Assembly: GCA_033763135.1 (NCBI GenBank)
Contig: JANRKY010000341.1
Span: 1 to 53,599 of the forward strand
Direction of reading: 5' to 3'
Source of the DNA: DALYLB01 sp033763135
GTDB lineage: Bacteria; Acidobacteriota; Blastocatellia; RBC074
Length of the DNA stretch: 53,599 bases
How positions within the stretch are numbered: the first letter of the stretch is position 1; every line of letters starts with the position of its first letter. The position numbers and the translations under genes were made by a program. This document shows, piece by piece, positions 8,353-16,709 of the stretch. The notes under the pieces are model-generated. The model searched no databases and was not told the DNA's origin. It saw nothing but the letters and a program-made list of their open reading frames with translations.

Positions 8353-11310
8353 TCACTCACCGGCGGATACCGCGTCCGATTTCAGCGGCTGCGCCGGCAG
8401 CGCATCGCTCATCAACGCGAGCACCATCTCCTTCACGCCGCGCCGGAACGATTCATTCTGGGAGAAGTGCTTGAAGAATTCCGTGTCGTCCCTGTATAGC
8501 GGGGTGATGACGCGACTGAGCGCCGCGTCGAGTTCGATGGCCGCGGTGTTCGGCGTGTTCTGACGAGCGTTCCGGTAGGCCGGGTCCGCCGCGATCTTCG
8601 GCGCGATGTCTTCGCGGATGCGTCGAATTACGCGGTCGGCGTCGCTGAAGAGCGTACTGAATTGCTCGTTGAAACTCTTCAGGATATTGCTCAGGCGATC
8701 CAGTTCGGGGTCGACTTTGTGTCCACTGCCACCCATCGGCGTCGGGCCGATCTCGGCATCCTCGTCCGCCAGCGCGATCTTCATCGCCGCCCTCTTCTCG
8801 GCGCGATAACTCTCCATATCGATCGCTTCCAGAATGCCCCTCGACAGATCCTCCTCCTTCGGCGCGGGAAGCTTGGGGATCAGAAAATTCAGAAAGATCG
8901 ACAGCTTCTCCCATTCCGCGTTGGTATACGGCAGAATCGACGCGAGAAAGTCGTATGTCCGCGTGAATGCTTTGGCATTCCCCTTGAAATTCACCTGCCC
9001 GTCTTCATCCAGCCCTCTATACAAAGCGACGCACTCATCCAGCAGCGGATCGATCTGCTCGCGGCTCGCGCCTTCCAGATACCGCTCCACGAACAGATCG
9101 ATCTGTTCCGACGAATAAAGCTGCCATCCGTCCAGCTCCGCTTTCAGGTCATGCAGTCTGTTTGGATCGGTCTCTTCGCTGAGGATCGTTGTGCGGTAAT
9201 AGTTCGAGAATGCGGCCTTGATCGTCTCGATATCATTCATAAAATCGAGCACAAATACATCGTGCTTTCGCGGATGCGCACGGTTCAGGCGCGAAAGCGT
9301 CTGCACGGCCTTGATGTCCGACAGCGGTTTATCCACATACATCGTGTGCAGCAGCGGTTCATCGTAGCCGGTCTGAAACTTGTCCGCGCAGATCAGAAAT
9401 CGATAGGGATCTTCCTGAATCCGAGCCGGAATCTCAATGCTCGCAAAACCGTTGAGCGACGCCTCGGTCACCCTGGCTCCGCCGTATTCGTGCTCGCCGG
9501 AAAACGCGACAATCGCCCGATATGGACTCTTTCGCGCCTGCAGGTATTCGCGGATCGCGATAAAGTATCGGATCGCGCGCTCAATGCCGCCCGTCACAAT
9601 CATCGCCCGCGCCTTCCCGCCGATCCTCTTCAGCGAGATCACATGCTCGTGAAAATGGTCCACCATGATCTCGGCTTTAATCCCAATCGCGTGCTCGTGG
9701 CCCTCGACATAGCGGCGCAGCTTCTTGCGCGCTTTCTTTGTGTCGAATTCCGGGTCCCCCTCGATGGTCTTGACCAGCCGGTAATAGCTGTCGATCGGCG
9801 TGTAGCTCTTGAGCACATCCAGTATGAAGCGCTCCTCGATGGCCTGCTTCATCGTGTAGCTGTGAAAGGGACGGTGCGCCGTCTTGCCCTCGATGGCCGG
9901 CACGGGATCGCCGAAGATCTCCAGCGTCTTGTTCTTTGGCGTGGCGGTGAAGGCGAAATAGCTGGCATTGGCGAGCATCTTGCGCGACTGCATGCGGCGT
10001 TCGAGTTCGTCGTTGACCGTGTCTTCGGGATCGGCGAGCGCTTCGCTCACCGCGGCCGAGGTCTTGCCGCCCTGACTGGAATGGGCTTCGTCGATGACGA
10101 TGGCGAAGCTGCGCTGCCGGTGCTCGTCGCCGATCTCCTTGAGGATGTGCGGAAATTTCTGCACCGTGCTGATGATGATCTTCTTGCCGCTCTCGATGAA
10201 CTTTCGCAGATCGCCGGAGCGCTCGGCGTGCCCGACGGTCGAGCCGACCTGCGCGAATTGTTTGATCGTGTCCCGGATCTGCTTATCGAGGATGCGCCGG
10301 TCCGTGACAACGATGATCGAATCGAAGACCTCCCGCCCATTTCGGCGGACGCCGATGAGCTGATGCGCCAGCCACGCGATCGAGTTCGATTTGCCGCTGC
10401 CCGCCGAGTGCTGGATCAGATACCGCCGACCCGCGTCTCGGGCCGCGACGTCCGCCAGCAGCTTTCGCACGACATCCAGTTGGTGATAGCGCGGAAAGAC
10501 CTGTTTGCGCGCTTTCCGGCCGGTCTTCTCGTTCTTTTCCTCGACGATCTGCGCGTAATTTTCGAGGATGTCGGTCAGGCTCGCGGGCGCGAGCAGCCGT
10601 TTCCACAGATACTCGGTCTTCAGCCCGTTCGGATTGGGTGGATTGCCCGCGCCATCGTTCCAGCCCTGGTTGAGCGGCAGAAACCACGACGCCTCGCCCT
10701 TCAACTCCGTGCACATCCGAACTTCGCCGTCGTCCACGGCGAAATGCACGATGCAGCGCCCGAAGCCGAACAGCCGCTCGCGCGGATCGCGATCGCGGCA
10801 ATATTGCTCGATGGCGTCCTGCACCGTCTGTTTGGTCAGGCTGTTCTTCAGCTCGAAGGTGGCGATCGGCAATCCGTTGACGAACAGGCACAGGTCCAGC
10901 GCCCGCCGCGTCTCGTCTCGGCTGTATCGCAATTGCCGCGTGACGCTGAATCGATTCCCCGCGTGTAGCGCGACGGCGGTTTCGTTTCCTTCGCTCGGCG
11001 CGCCGTAAAAGAGCGTCAGATCGTGCGGCCCGTGCTTCACGCCCCTTCGCAGCACGTCGACCACGCCGCGCCGGCCGACTTCCTTTTCCAGGCGCGCCAG
11101 AAACGCGCGCCGGACGGGCGTATCCTCCGCCAGCTCGAACGCGGCCGCCAGCCGCGGCTGCGTCGCCGCCACGAATTCACGCAAGTGCGGCAGAGCGACG
11201 CAAAAATCGCGATCGTATTCTCTGGCATCGCCCGCAAGCCAACCCCCGCCGAGCATGTCGGCGACGATCAGGCTTTCGAGCCCCTTCTCGCTGGTGTCCG
11301 TCGTGGGCAT
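8353..11310 (-). CDS. hsdR: Type I restriction enzyme, R subunit
   Basis: A 985-residue HsdR: the DNA-translocating, cleaving subunit of a type I restriction complex. The N-terminal PD-(D/E)xK nuclease site is visible as D139 with E153-x-K155 (ATFELKN). The SF2 motor has Walker A HSAGSGKS (K307), the DEAH box VIDEAHSSQ, motif III FTATPKNKT, RFLICADKFQTGYDEP and motif VI QTLSRLNRAHP. The C-terminal helical region docks onto the methylase. Length is normal. It is last in the operon, 86 nt after darG, so restriction is separated from hsdM and hsdS by three accessory genes. All motifs appear intact. Confidence 0.95.
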   Translation of the reverse strand: MPTTDTSEKGLESLIVADMLGGGWLAGDAREYDRDFCVALPHLREFVAATQPRLAAAFELAEDTPVRRAFLARLEKEVGRRGVVDVLRRGVKHGPHDLTLFYGAPSEGNETAVALHAGNRFSVTRQLRYSRDETRRALDLCLFVNGLPIATFELKNSLTKQTVQDAIEQYCRDRDPRERLFGFGRCIVHFAVDDGEVRMCTELKGEASWFLPLNQGWNDGAGNPPNPNGLKTEYLWKRLLAPASLTDILENYAQIVEEKNEKTGRKARKQVFPRYHQLDVVRKLLADVAARDAGRRYLIQHSAGSGKSNSIAWLAHQLIGVRRNGREVFDSIIVVTDRRILDKQIRDTIKQFAQVGSTVGHAERSGDLRKFIESGKKIIISTVQKFPHILKEIGDEHRQRSFAIVIDEAHSSQGGKTSAAVSEALADPEDTVNDELERRMQSRKMLANASYFAFTATPKNKTLEIFGDPVPAIEGKTAHRPFHSYTMKQAIEERFILDVLKSYTPIDSYYRLVKTIEGDPEFDTKKARKKLRRYVEGHEHAIGIKAEIMVDHFHEHVISLKRIGGKARAMIVTGGIERAIRYFIAIREYLQARKSPYRAIVAFSGEHEYGGARVTEASLNGFASIEIPARIQEDPYRFLICADKFQTGYDEPLLHTMYVDKPLSDIKAVQTLSRLNRAHPRKHDVFVLDFMNDIETIKAAFSNYYRTTILSEETDPNRLHDLKAELDGWQLYSSEQIDLFVERYLEGASREQIDPLLDECVALYRGLDEDGQVNFKGNAKAFTRTYDFLASILPYTNAEWEKLSIFLNFLIPKLPAPKEEDLSRGILEAIDMESYRAEKRAAMKIALADEDAEIGPTPMGGSGHKVDPELDRLSNILKSFNEQFSTLFSDADRVIRRIREDIAPKIAADPAYRNARQNTPNTAAIELDAALSRVITPLYRDDTEFFKHFSQNESFRRGVKEMVLALMSDALPAQPLKSDAVSAGE

Positions 11311-11396
11311 TGGGGAACCCTCGGTTCGGTGGGGGGCGGTATGATTTTCAGGCAGGGGCCTCTCGATTCCGTCGAGCGGCGATTATACGGGGTCTG

Positions 11397-12437
11397 TCAA
11401 TCGGTCAGCCAGTTTTTTTGTTGGAGCAAGTCCCAGGCAAGTTGAATATGTCGCTCCTGGAACATCCGCTTTCGTTCGTTCCAGCCATAGACCCTGGCAA
11501 TGGCGTCAGAGGCATTCGCCGCGCCCTCTCGGCGCGCAACCCAATGGACCGTCGCCAGCAATTCCAGCCCATAGGGAGTTTCGAAGCCCGCGATCAGGTT
11601 GGCGACCCGATCGAATCGCGTCCGCGTCTCCGGATGATTCTTCAAGAAGGCGTCCGCCTGCTCGGCGGCTTCAAACTTCAGCTCGATCTGCTTTGTCGGC
11701 TGGTCCTCCGCATCGCCATAGCCGCTGATGAAATGCCCTTCGATCGCGCTCAACAGATGCCGCAAATTCTGAGCGTACGGACCGTACAGCCCTTTCTGAT
11801 AGCTCAGTTTCATCGGCTCGCCCGCTTCCTGCATGAAATACATCAACTTGTGAATTTCCAGCAGGGTGACGGCCGGGTCCATCACGGCGGCCAGATATCG
11901 CCGCATCAGCCCGAGAAGAGCAGCGCGGCTGACGGTCATATTGGGGATCTTCTGCGCCTTCACCATCTCTTCCGCGACTGGCGCTCCCGATGGCTCGTAA
12001 ATCACCACCCGGACATCCGGCAGCGCCTGGAAAGCCTGGAGAATCAGCGGTCGCACTTCATCCCAATTCAATCCTCCGAGACCACATCCCAGCGGCGGCA
12101 CGGCGATAGAGTGGATTTGCCGTTGACGGACCTCTTCCACAAGCGCGGGCAATCCCGCCTTGATATCTTCAATTCGGCTATTCCCCTTCCAATGTCTCTT
12201 CGTGGGAAAGTTGATGATGAAGCGAGGATTGTGGAACCGGTTTAAATCGCACACCAGCATCTTGCCGGGGCGAAGTTCTCCTCGATCGCAAGCGGCTTTG
12301 TATATCTTGAAGTTTTCAGGGAAAGCTTTTCGGAATTGAAGCGCGATCCCACGCCCCATCACGCCGACGCAATTGACCGTATTGACCAATGCTTCAGCGT
12401 CCGCGTGAAGAATATCGCCCTGTTGGAATTCGATCAT
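11397..12437 (-). CDS. darG: DarG antitoxin (macrodomain DNA ADP-ribosylglycohydrolase)
   Basis: A 346-residue protein. Residues 1-155 form a macrodomain of the DarG/TARG1 type: FQQGDILHADAEALVNTVNC, GVMGRGIALQFRKAFP (the lysine usual in this loop is R), NFPTKRHWKGNS and VPPLGCGLGGLNW. This domain removes ADP-ribose from thymidine in DNA. The C-terminal domain (about 165-346, starting ALLGLMRRYL) matches the DarG region that binds and inhibits DarT. It follows darT after 22 nt and has its own ribosome site (GAGGG 8 nt from ATG). Toxin-before-antitoxin order is normal for darTG. Confidence 0.92.
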   Translation of the reverse strand: MIEFQQGDILHADAEALVNTVNCVGVMGRGIALQFRKAFPENFKIYKAACDRGELRPGKMLVCDLNRFHNPRFIINFPTKRHWKGNSRIEDIKAGLPALVEEVRQRQIHSIAVPPLGCGLGGLNWDEVRPLILQAFQALPDVRVVIYEPSGAPVAEEMVKAQKIPNMTVSRAALLGLMRRYLAAVMDPAVTLLEIHKLMYFMQEAGEPMKLSYQKGLYGPYAQNLRHLLSAIEGHFISGYGDAEDQPTKQIELKFEAAEQADAFLKNHPETRTRFDRVANLIAGFETPYGLELLATVHWVARREGAANASDAIARVYGWNERKRMFQERHIQLAWDLLQQKNWLTD

Positions 12438-12459
12438 CGCTTTGCCCTCGACCTATTGG

Positions 12460-13113
12460 TCAATAATACCAGTCACGTTCGATGCTGACGAGAGGCAAAT
12501 GAGAAACATTCGGCAATAGATTCTCTACTTCCTGGCTCACTGCCCGATCGATGACGCCAATCTTTTCCACTAAAAACCAAGGGAACCAATCTCGAATGAG
12601 GAACTCTGCCTGTTTGCCCTCTTTTACGGCAGATGCTTTCCAGTCATTGGCTGCAATGGCCGCCCAATTCACCTCGTTCAGTTGGTCAAGCGAGCCATAG
12701 AAATTCGCGTATTTGGTTCCCGCATTTGATGTGCTGAACGCCCACGGCATGGCGCAAGTTTCTGCCCATTCTATCGTTTTCTGCAGGTCGGCCTGTAAAT
12801 GGACGATCGGTCGCTGCCCGGCACGGTATTGAAGGTCAGGATGATTCGCTTTATGCAAAATAAAGAGCATGATGGATCGAGGGCAGAAATAGAACGGCAC
12901 ATACTGACCGACTTTCGTCCCCGGGTGACAATGAACGTCCAGTTCTTCCAGACGCCTCCGTTTAATCTCGGACATCCCGACAATCCGGCAATCCAGCCCC
13001 CGGGCAATCCGCTCCGCATCCGACCACAATCCCCCGGCCTCGACGATTCGCGGCAAATTGTGCAGATGGGTGATGTGATAGATCTTCGGTTGAGCGGGAA
13101 CTTGTTCCATCAT
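12460..13113 (-). CDS. darT: DarT toxin (DNA thymidine ADP-ribosyltransferase)
   Basis: A 217-residue DUF4433/DarT protein. It shows the NAD-binding start KIYHITHLHNLPRIVEAGGL, the arginine cluster MSEIKRRR (residues 47-54, equivalent to the catalytic Arg), the conserved GQYVPFYFCPRSIMLF, and the ADP-ribosylating loop ending in the catalytic glutamate KQAEFLI (E170). DarT attaches ADP-ribose to thymidine in single-stranded DNA, blocking replication; known systems abort phage infection. I choose ATG 13113 because family members begin near KIYHITH. The frame is open upstream to a GTG at 13227 that would overlap the PLD gene by 16 nt, and a 38-residue extension cannot be excluded. Confidence 0.9.
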   Translation of the reverse strand: MMEQVPAQPKIYHITHLHNLPRIVEAGGLWSDAERIARGLDCRIVGMSEIKRRRLEELDVHCHPGTKVGQYVPFYFCPRSIMLFILHKANHPDLQYRAGQRPIVHLQADLQKTIEWAETCAMPWAFSTSNAGTKYANFYGSLDQLNEVNWAAIAANDWKASAVKEGKQAEFLIRDWFPWFLVEKIGVIDRAVSQEVENLLPNVSHLPLVSIERDWYY

Positions 13114-13211
13114 CGGTCCTGGCGTCGCGAGTCTTCCTTTTTCAGCGGCATCCTCTCCTATCTGCTGAATTTCGTCCAGTCCAAGGTGAAGCTGAGAGTG
13201 ATGCAGCCGGA

Positions 13212-14159
13212 TCAGGATTTTCCCCACGCTTCGAGCAACGCCCGAGCAATCGTCGAATTACGAATCAAACCTTTCCTGCGCAATATTTTCTCGCCCTCTT
13301 CCCCTAATCGCGCAGCCAGTGATTCGACGGGTTTTCGTCGTCGATCCGCCGGCAATTCCAGGTATACAAATGAGACCAGCGCTTTCGCAGTCTTTCTGCG
13401 GTGAACGTACAAGACATTTCCAGGCGGGGAAACCAAGATGCGCCCGTCATTTTCCTTCGTCACTTGCAAAACGACGTCCCCTTTTCGATAAGAGTCTCTT
13501 CCGGCACAACGAAAACTATCCATTTCAAACTTTCTGGGATGCTTCCTCCGCTCTTTCGCAATCGACATTCCCGTGTCGTGAACTCGATAGTCGGACTTCG
13601 ACCAATCTTCTCGAACGAGTTGCGCCAGCAACAATGGAGGCAAGTCCGGAGCTGGGCTTCTCTTTTTTCTGGCAACGGCCGTTCTTGACCCGCCGGGCAG
13701 CCGGGGCGGTTGGTAAATCCTCGCCAGCCCGACAACCATCTCTGGGGAAAGTTCATGCAACCATAGGCTGCGGACGAACTGCCTCGCGCTCGCGACGGCT
13801 TCGCGATCCGTCGTAAACAGCATCGCCTCCAAGAGCCGGCCCGCGGAGTGATTCGAGACATTCGCCGAGCCGATGTAGGCGGCTCGGCCCACGACGTACA
13901 CCTTGGCGTGAAGATTGGGAATGCTGAAAATTCTGACGCCGCGTTTCAACAAAACCTGCAAATCGTCAGGGCAGGTTTGCCCTGCGCTGATCGCCCTTTC
14001 GCTTGCATCCACAACCAATGTGCTCCCCTCGCTCAACGGAAGCAAGCGACTCGCGCCGGCGCCAAAGTATGCCACCGCAATATGGCACGCCAGCTTTGAA
14101 TTTCTCACCGCCGCCGTTAATTCCTTCCAGACATCCTCATGAATAAATCTACTGCTCAT
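13212..14159 (-). CDS. Phospholipase D-like nuclease family protein
   Basis: A 315-residue protein whose first ~125 residues are a single PLD-type domain. It has a predicted beta strand with SEGSTLVVDASERA, then the HKD-like motif NLHAKVYVVG (H84, K86), GSANVS (97-102) and a downstream Glu in RLLEAML. One-motif PLD proteins usually dimerise to make a phosphodiesterase site, often a nuclease. The C-terminal ~190 residues, with a basic linker (ARKKR) and a beta-rich part (RKGDVVLQVTKENDGRILVS), match no family I recognise. The gene overlaps the end of hsdS by 11 nt and sits just before darT, so it is co-expressed with restriction and DarTG genes. Confidence 0.8.
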   Translation of the reverse strand: MSSRFIHEDVWKELTAAVRNSKLACHIAVAYFGAGASRLLPLSEGSTLVVDASERAISAGQTCPDDLQVLLKRGVRIFSIPNLHAKVYVVGRAAYIGSANVSNHSAGRLLEAMLFTTDREAVASARQFVRSLWLHELSPEMVVGLARIYQPPRLPGGSRTAVARKKRSPAPDLPPLLLAQLVREDWSKSDYRVHDTGMSIAKERRKHPRKFEMDSFRCAGRDSYRKGDVVLQVTKENDGRILVSPPGNVLYVHRRKTAKALVSFVYLELPADRRRKPVESLAARLGEEGEKILRRKGLIRNSTIARALLEAWGKS

Positions 14160-15582
14160 CGCCTAAAACCTCATCATCATTTTCCAGGGCATCCGTTTCG
14201 TCTTCTAATGGGGCATCCTCAAGATCGCTCTCGTCCCCCTCCCCCGCCAGCGAAGCCGCCGCCTCCCGCACATCCACCTTCCCTGTCACCACGTCTGCGA
14301 TCAAACGGGTGCGGTATTCGCGGAGGAGGGCAATTTCGCGCTCGGCGCGGCTGATTGTGTTATCGAGGCCACAGGTTTCTTCGAAAATGGCGGCAACTAT
14401 CTTTGTCTGTTCGTTTACAGGAGGCATAGTCACCCACAGGTTCTTCAGCACCCCTTGCCCAATATTTTGCATGGAACTACTTGCTCCATTTGTGCTGCTT
14501 TCAATTTGTGCGCGGCTTGGCTTACAGCGAAGTGCGTATATCAAAAAACGAGAATTGAAATATGCAGGAAATGCCCGAAAGCGAAAGAGCTTATCGCTAA
14601 GAATCAATTTAGGGCGAGGGGTTTCTGCCAATGCCGCAAGACCAAGTAGCTCGCGGGTGTTTGCACGGCTAACAAGTATATCTCCATCTCGAATTTCCAA
14701 ATTTACTTCCGGCGACAAGGATAAAGGTAATTTCTTGTTTTGATCGCTGTTGAAGGCCTCTTTGTTCACACACCCTACTTTTAACACTCCCCACTCGCCT
14801 TCGCCCGCTGGTTGCGCATCGCATTGCGGTGACCAACCCTGTTCAATTGTCGTGATACATTGCTTGAGTCTTCTCGCTTCCCAATGCGCAGGAATCTCGC
14901 CGAGCCACGGAATCCCCAAAGGCTTCATCGGCGCATTGGGATCGAGCCCCCGCGTGACGGCACGGTGAATGATGGCCTGTTTCTGCTCGTTGAGGAGCGC
15001 GATAAGTTTTCGCTTCGCGCGGATGGCGCGCTCCAGGCGGCGGGTGGCGTGATCGAGAAAGCGCACGATGGCTGCCTGTTCGTCGGGCGGGGGGAACACC
15101 GAGGCCATCTGCTTGAATTGCTCCCAATAGAGGCGGTTTCGATCCTTGACGATGCCGCGGGAGCAGGCGTCGATTTCGCCCAGGTACATATCGGTGCGGA
15201 ACAGATAGCTGTAATAAGAGGCCGTGACATTGGGATATGGGGCAGCCACGACATATGCCGGGCTGACGAGTCCCTCGACCGGCGCGACGCCGAGCGCGCC
15301 CTGCCACATTCGCATCATGTTGTAGGCGATGTCGCCCTTCGCCGCGCGTTTGTATTTTCCGAAATCCGACATGACCTGTTTGCGTGTGGGACTTTCGAAA
15401 TCGCGAACGCGGATGCCAGTCTTGAGCGAAACTTCCAGGATCGGCAAGTGGCCGAAGCCGGTCTGATTTCGCTGCGCGAAGAGATTGCCGTTTCGAACCA
15501 CCTTCCAATGCGACGGCAGTTCGCCCAGCCACGGCAGCTCCGAGGCCTTGTATTCCGCATAAGGCTTGAGATCGCCGATCAT
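14149..15582 (-). CDS. hsdS: Type I restriction-modification specificity subunit S
   Basis: A 477-residue HsdS that reads the target site for both HsdM and HsdR. It has the typical two-repeat plan: target-recognition domain 1 introduced by SELPWLGELPSHWKVVR, a helical spacer with AAIVRFLDHATRRLERAIRA, domain 2 introduced by GIPWLGEIPAHWEARRLKQ, and a second spacer (EREIALLREYRTRLIADVVTGK). A long acidic tail (ESDLEDAPLEDETDALENDDE) follows and is unusual. The ATG overlaps the previous stop (ATGA, 15579-15582), so translation is coupled. The DNA of domain 2 (about 14400-14760) looks AT-richer than its flanks, consistent with domain swapping. Confidence 0.93.
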   Translation of the reverse strand: MIGDLKPYAEYKASELPWLGELPSHWKVVRNGNLFAQRNQTGFGHLPILEVSLKTGIRVRDFESPTRKQVMSDFGKYKRAAKGDIAYNMMRMWQGALGVAPVEGLVSPAYVVAAPYPNVTASYYSYLFRTDMYLGEIDACSRGIVKDRNRLYWEQFKQMASVFPPPDEQAAIVRFLDHATRRLERAIRAKRKLIALLNEQKQAIIHRAVTRGLDPNAPMKPLGIPWLGEIPAHWEARRLKQCITTIEQGWSPQCDAQPAGEGEWGVLKVGCVNKEAFNSDQNKKLPLSLSPEVNLEIRDGDILVSRANTRELLGLAALAETPRPKLILSDKLFRFRAFPAYFNSRFLIYALRCKPSRAQIESSTNGASSSMQNIGQGVLKNLWVTMPPVNEQTKIVAAIFEETCGLDNTISRAEREIALLREYRTRLIADVVTGKVDVREAAASLAGEGDESDLEDAPLEDETDALENDDEVLGDEQ

Positions 15583-16709
15583 CGAACGCCTCCTTTGGGT
15601 TTGCGTTTGGCTGGCGGAGCTGCGGGGATGTCCTTCGCGGCATCGGCGGTCTGCGCGAGGCGGAGCCGGGCGCGGAGGACGGCGGCGTGCAGACGTTCGG
15701 CCAAGAGTTCGCGGGGCGGGAGGGCGGTCAGGTATTCGGCGATGTGGATGCCGCTCGCGCTGAGATTGAGATATTCGACCGTCTCGCGCTTTTTGCCTGC
15801 GCATAGAATCAGCGCGATGGGGCTATCTTCACCTGCCTGCCGTTCGTGGCGATCCAGCCAGCGCAGGTAGAGTTCCGCCTGTCCTTTGTCCGCCGGCTTG
15901 AAATCGCCGATCTTGAGTTCAATCAGCACCAGACGTCGCAGCAGCCGATGATAAAAGAGCAGGTCGATGTAATAGTCGTCGCCGTCGAGCGTGATGCGTT
16001 TCTGTCGCGCGACGAAGGCGAAGCCGCCGCCGAGTTCGAGCAGGAAGGCTTCCATCTCGCGCAGGATGGCGGATTCCAGATCCTTTTCGCTGTAGGTGTC
16101 CTTCAACCCGAGAAAGTCCAGGAAGTAGGGATCGCGAAAGACGAGATCGGGCGTGAGCGCGTCTTCCTCGCGCAGTGCCTTGAGTTCCTGCTGGATGAGC
16201 TTTTCCGGTTTTTTCGAGATAGCGGTACGCTCGTAGAGCATCGACTGAATACGGTCTTGCAATGTCCGGGTGCTCCACCGTTCAATCCGGCACATCTCAG
16301 TGTAGAAGCCTCGTTTGAGGGAGTCATCCAGATACATCAACGATTTGAAATGAGTCCACGACAATTGCCTCATCAAGGCAGAGACAATCTCGAAATCGGG
16401 GAAAGCCTCAGCAAATCGCAGCATGTGGCGCAGGGATTTCTCTGAAAAGCCGCGCCCGAAATCGACCTCCAATTGTCTCCCCAGCGCGGAGACAATTTCG
16501 GCTCCGTACTCCGCCCGTTTCTCTTTCAGAATCTCGCGCCGGACACGATCGCCGATTTGCCAATAGAGCGCGGTCAGCCCCGCGTTGACGATTTGCGCGA
16601 CTTGCGACCGGGTGGCAAGAATCAACTCTCGTAACTCCGCCAGCAGGGTCTCTTTCCTGACCGTGGCGAGGGCGGTTTTGGTTTTGAGAATGTTTTTTTT
16701 CGCGGTCAT
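15579..16709 (-). CDS. DUF1016 (YhcG-type) PDDEXK nuclease family protein
   Basis: A 376-residue protein of the DUF1016/YhcG family. The N-terminal helical DUF1016_N domain (about 20-170) contains ALYWQIGDRVRREIL, FGRGFSEKSLRHMLRFAEAFP and LSWTHFKSLMYLDD. The C-terminal PDDEXK nuclease-like domain (about 180-345) has DLVFRDPYFLDFLGL, the metal-site set YYIDLLFYHRLLRRLVLIELK (Asp, then ExK) and a downstream Gln. It is wedged between hsdM and hsdS with 4-nt ATGA overlaps on both sides, so it is made together with the modification subunits. DUF1016 genes are frequent type I RM companions; their exact role is unclear. A basic C-terminal tail (PPAKRKPKGG) is present. Confidence 0.9.
   Translation of the reverse strand: MTAKKNILKTKTALATVRKETLLAELRELILATRSQVAQIVNAGLTALYWQIGDRVRREILKEKRAEYGAEIVSALGRQLEVDFGRGFSEKSLRHMLRFAEAFPDFEIVSALMRQLSWTHFKSLMYLDDSLKRGFYTEMCRIERWSTRTLQDRIQSMLYERTAISKKPEKLIQQELKALREEDALTPDLVFRDPYFLDFLGLKDTYSEKDLESAILREMEAFLLELGGGFAFVARQKRITLDGDDYYIDLLFYHRLLRRLVLIELKIGDFKPADKGQAELYLRWLDRHERQAGEDSPIALILCAGKKRETVEYLNLSASGIHIAEYLTALPPRELLAERLHAAVLRARLRLAQTADAAKDIPAAPPAKRKPKGGVR

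Noticed and set aside
8662..10968. A long open frame on the plus strand across hsdR
   Set aside because: It is the antisense shadow of hsdR: high GC keeps stops rare. It has no ribosome site or family motif. The same holds for the long antisense frames at 26622-28787, 29253-31364, 32960-35236 and 44144-46822.
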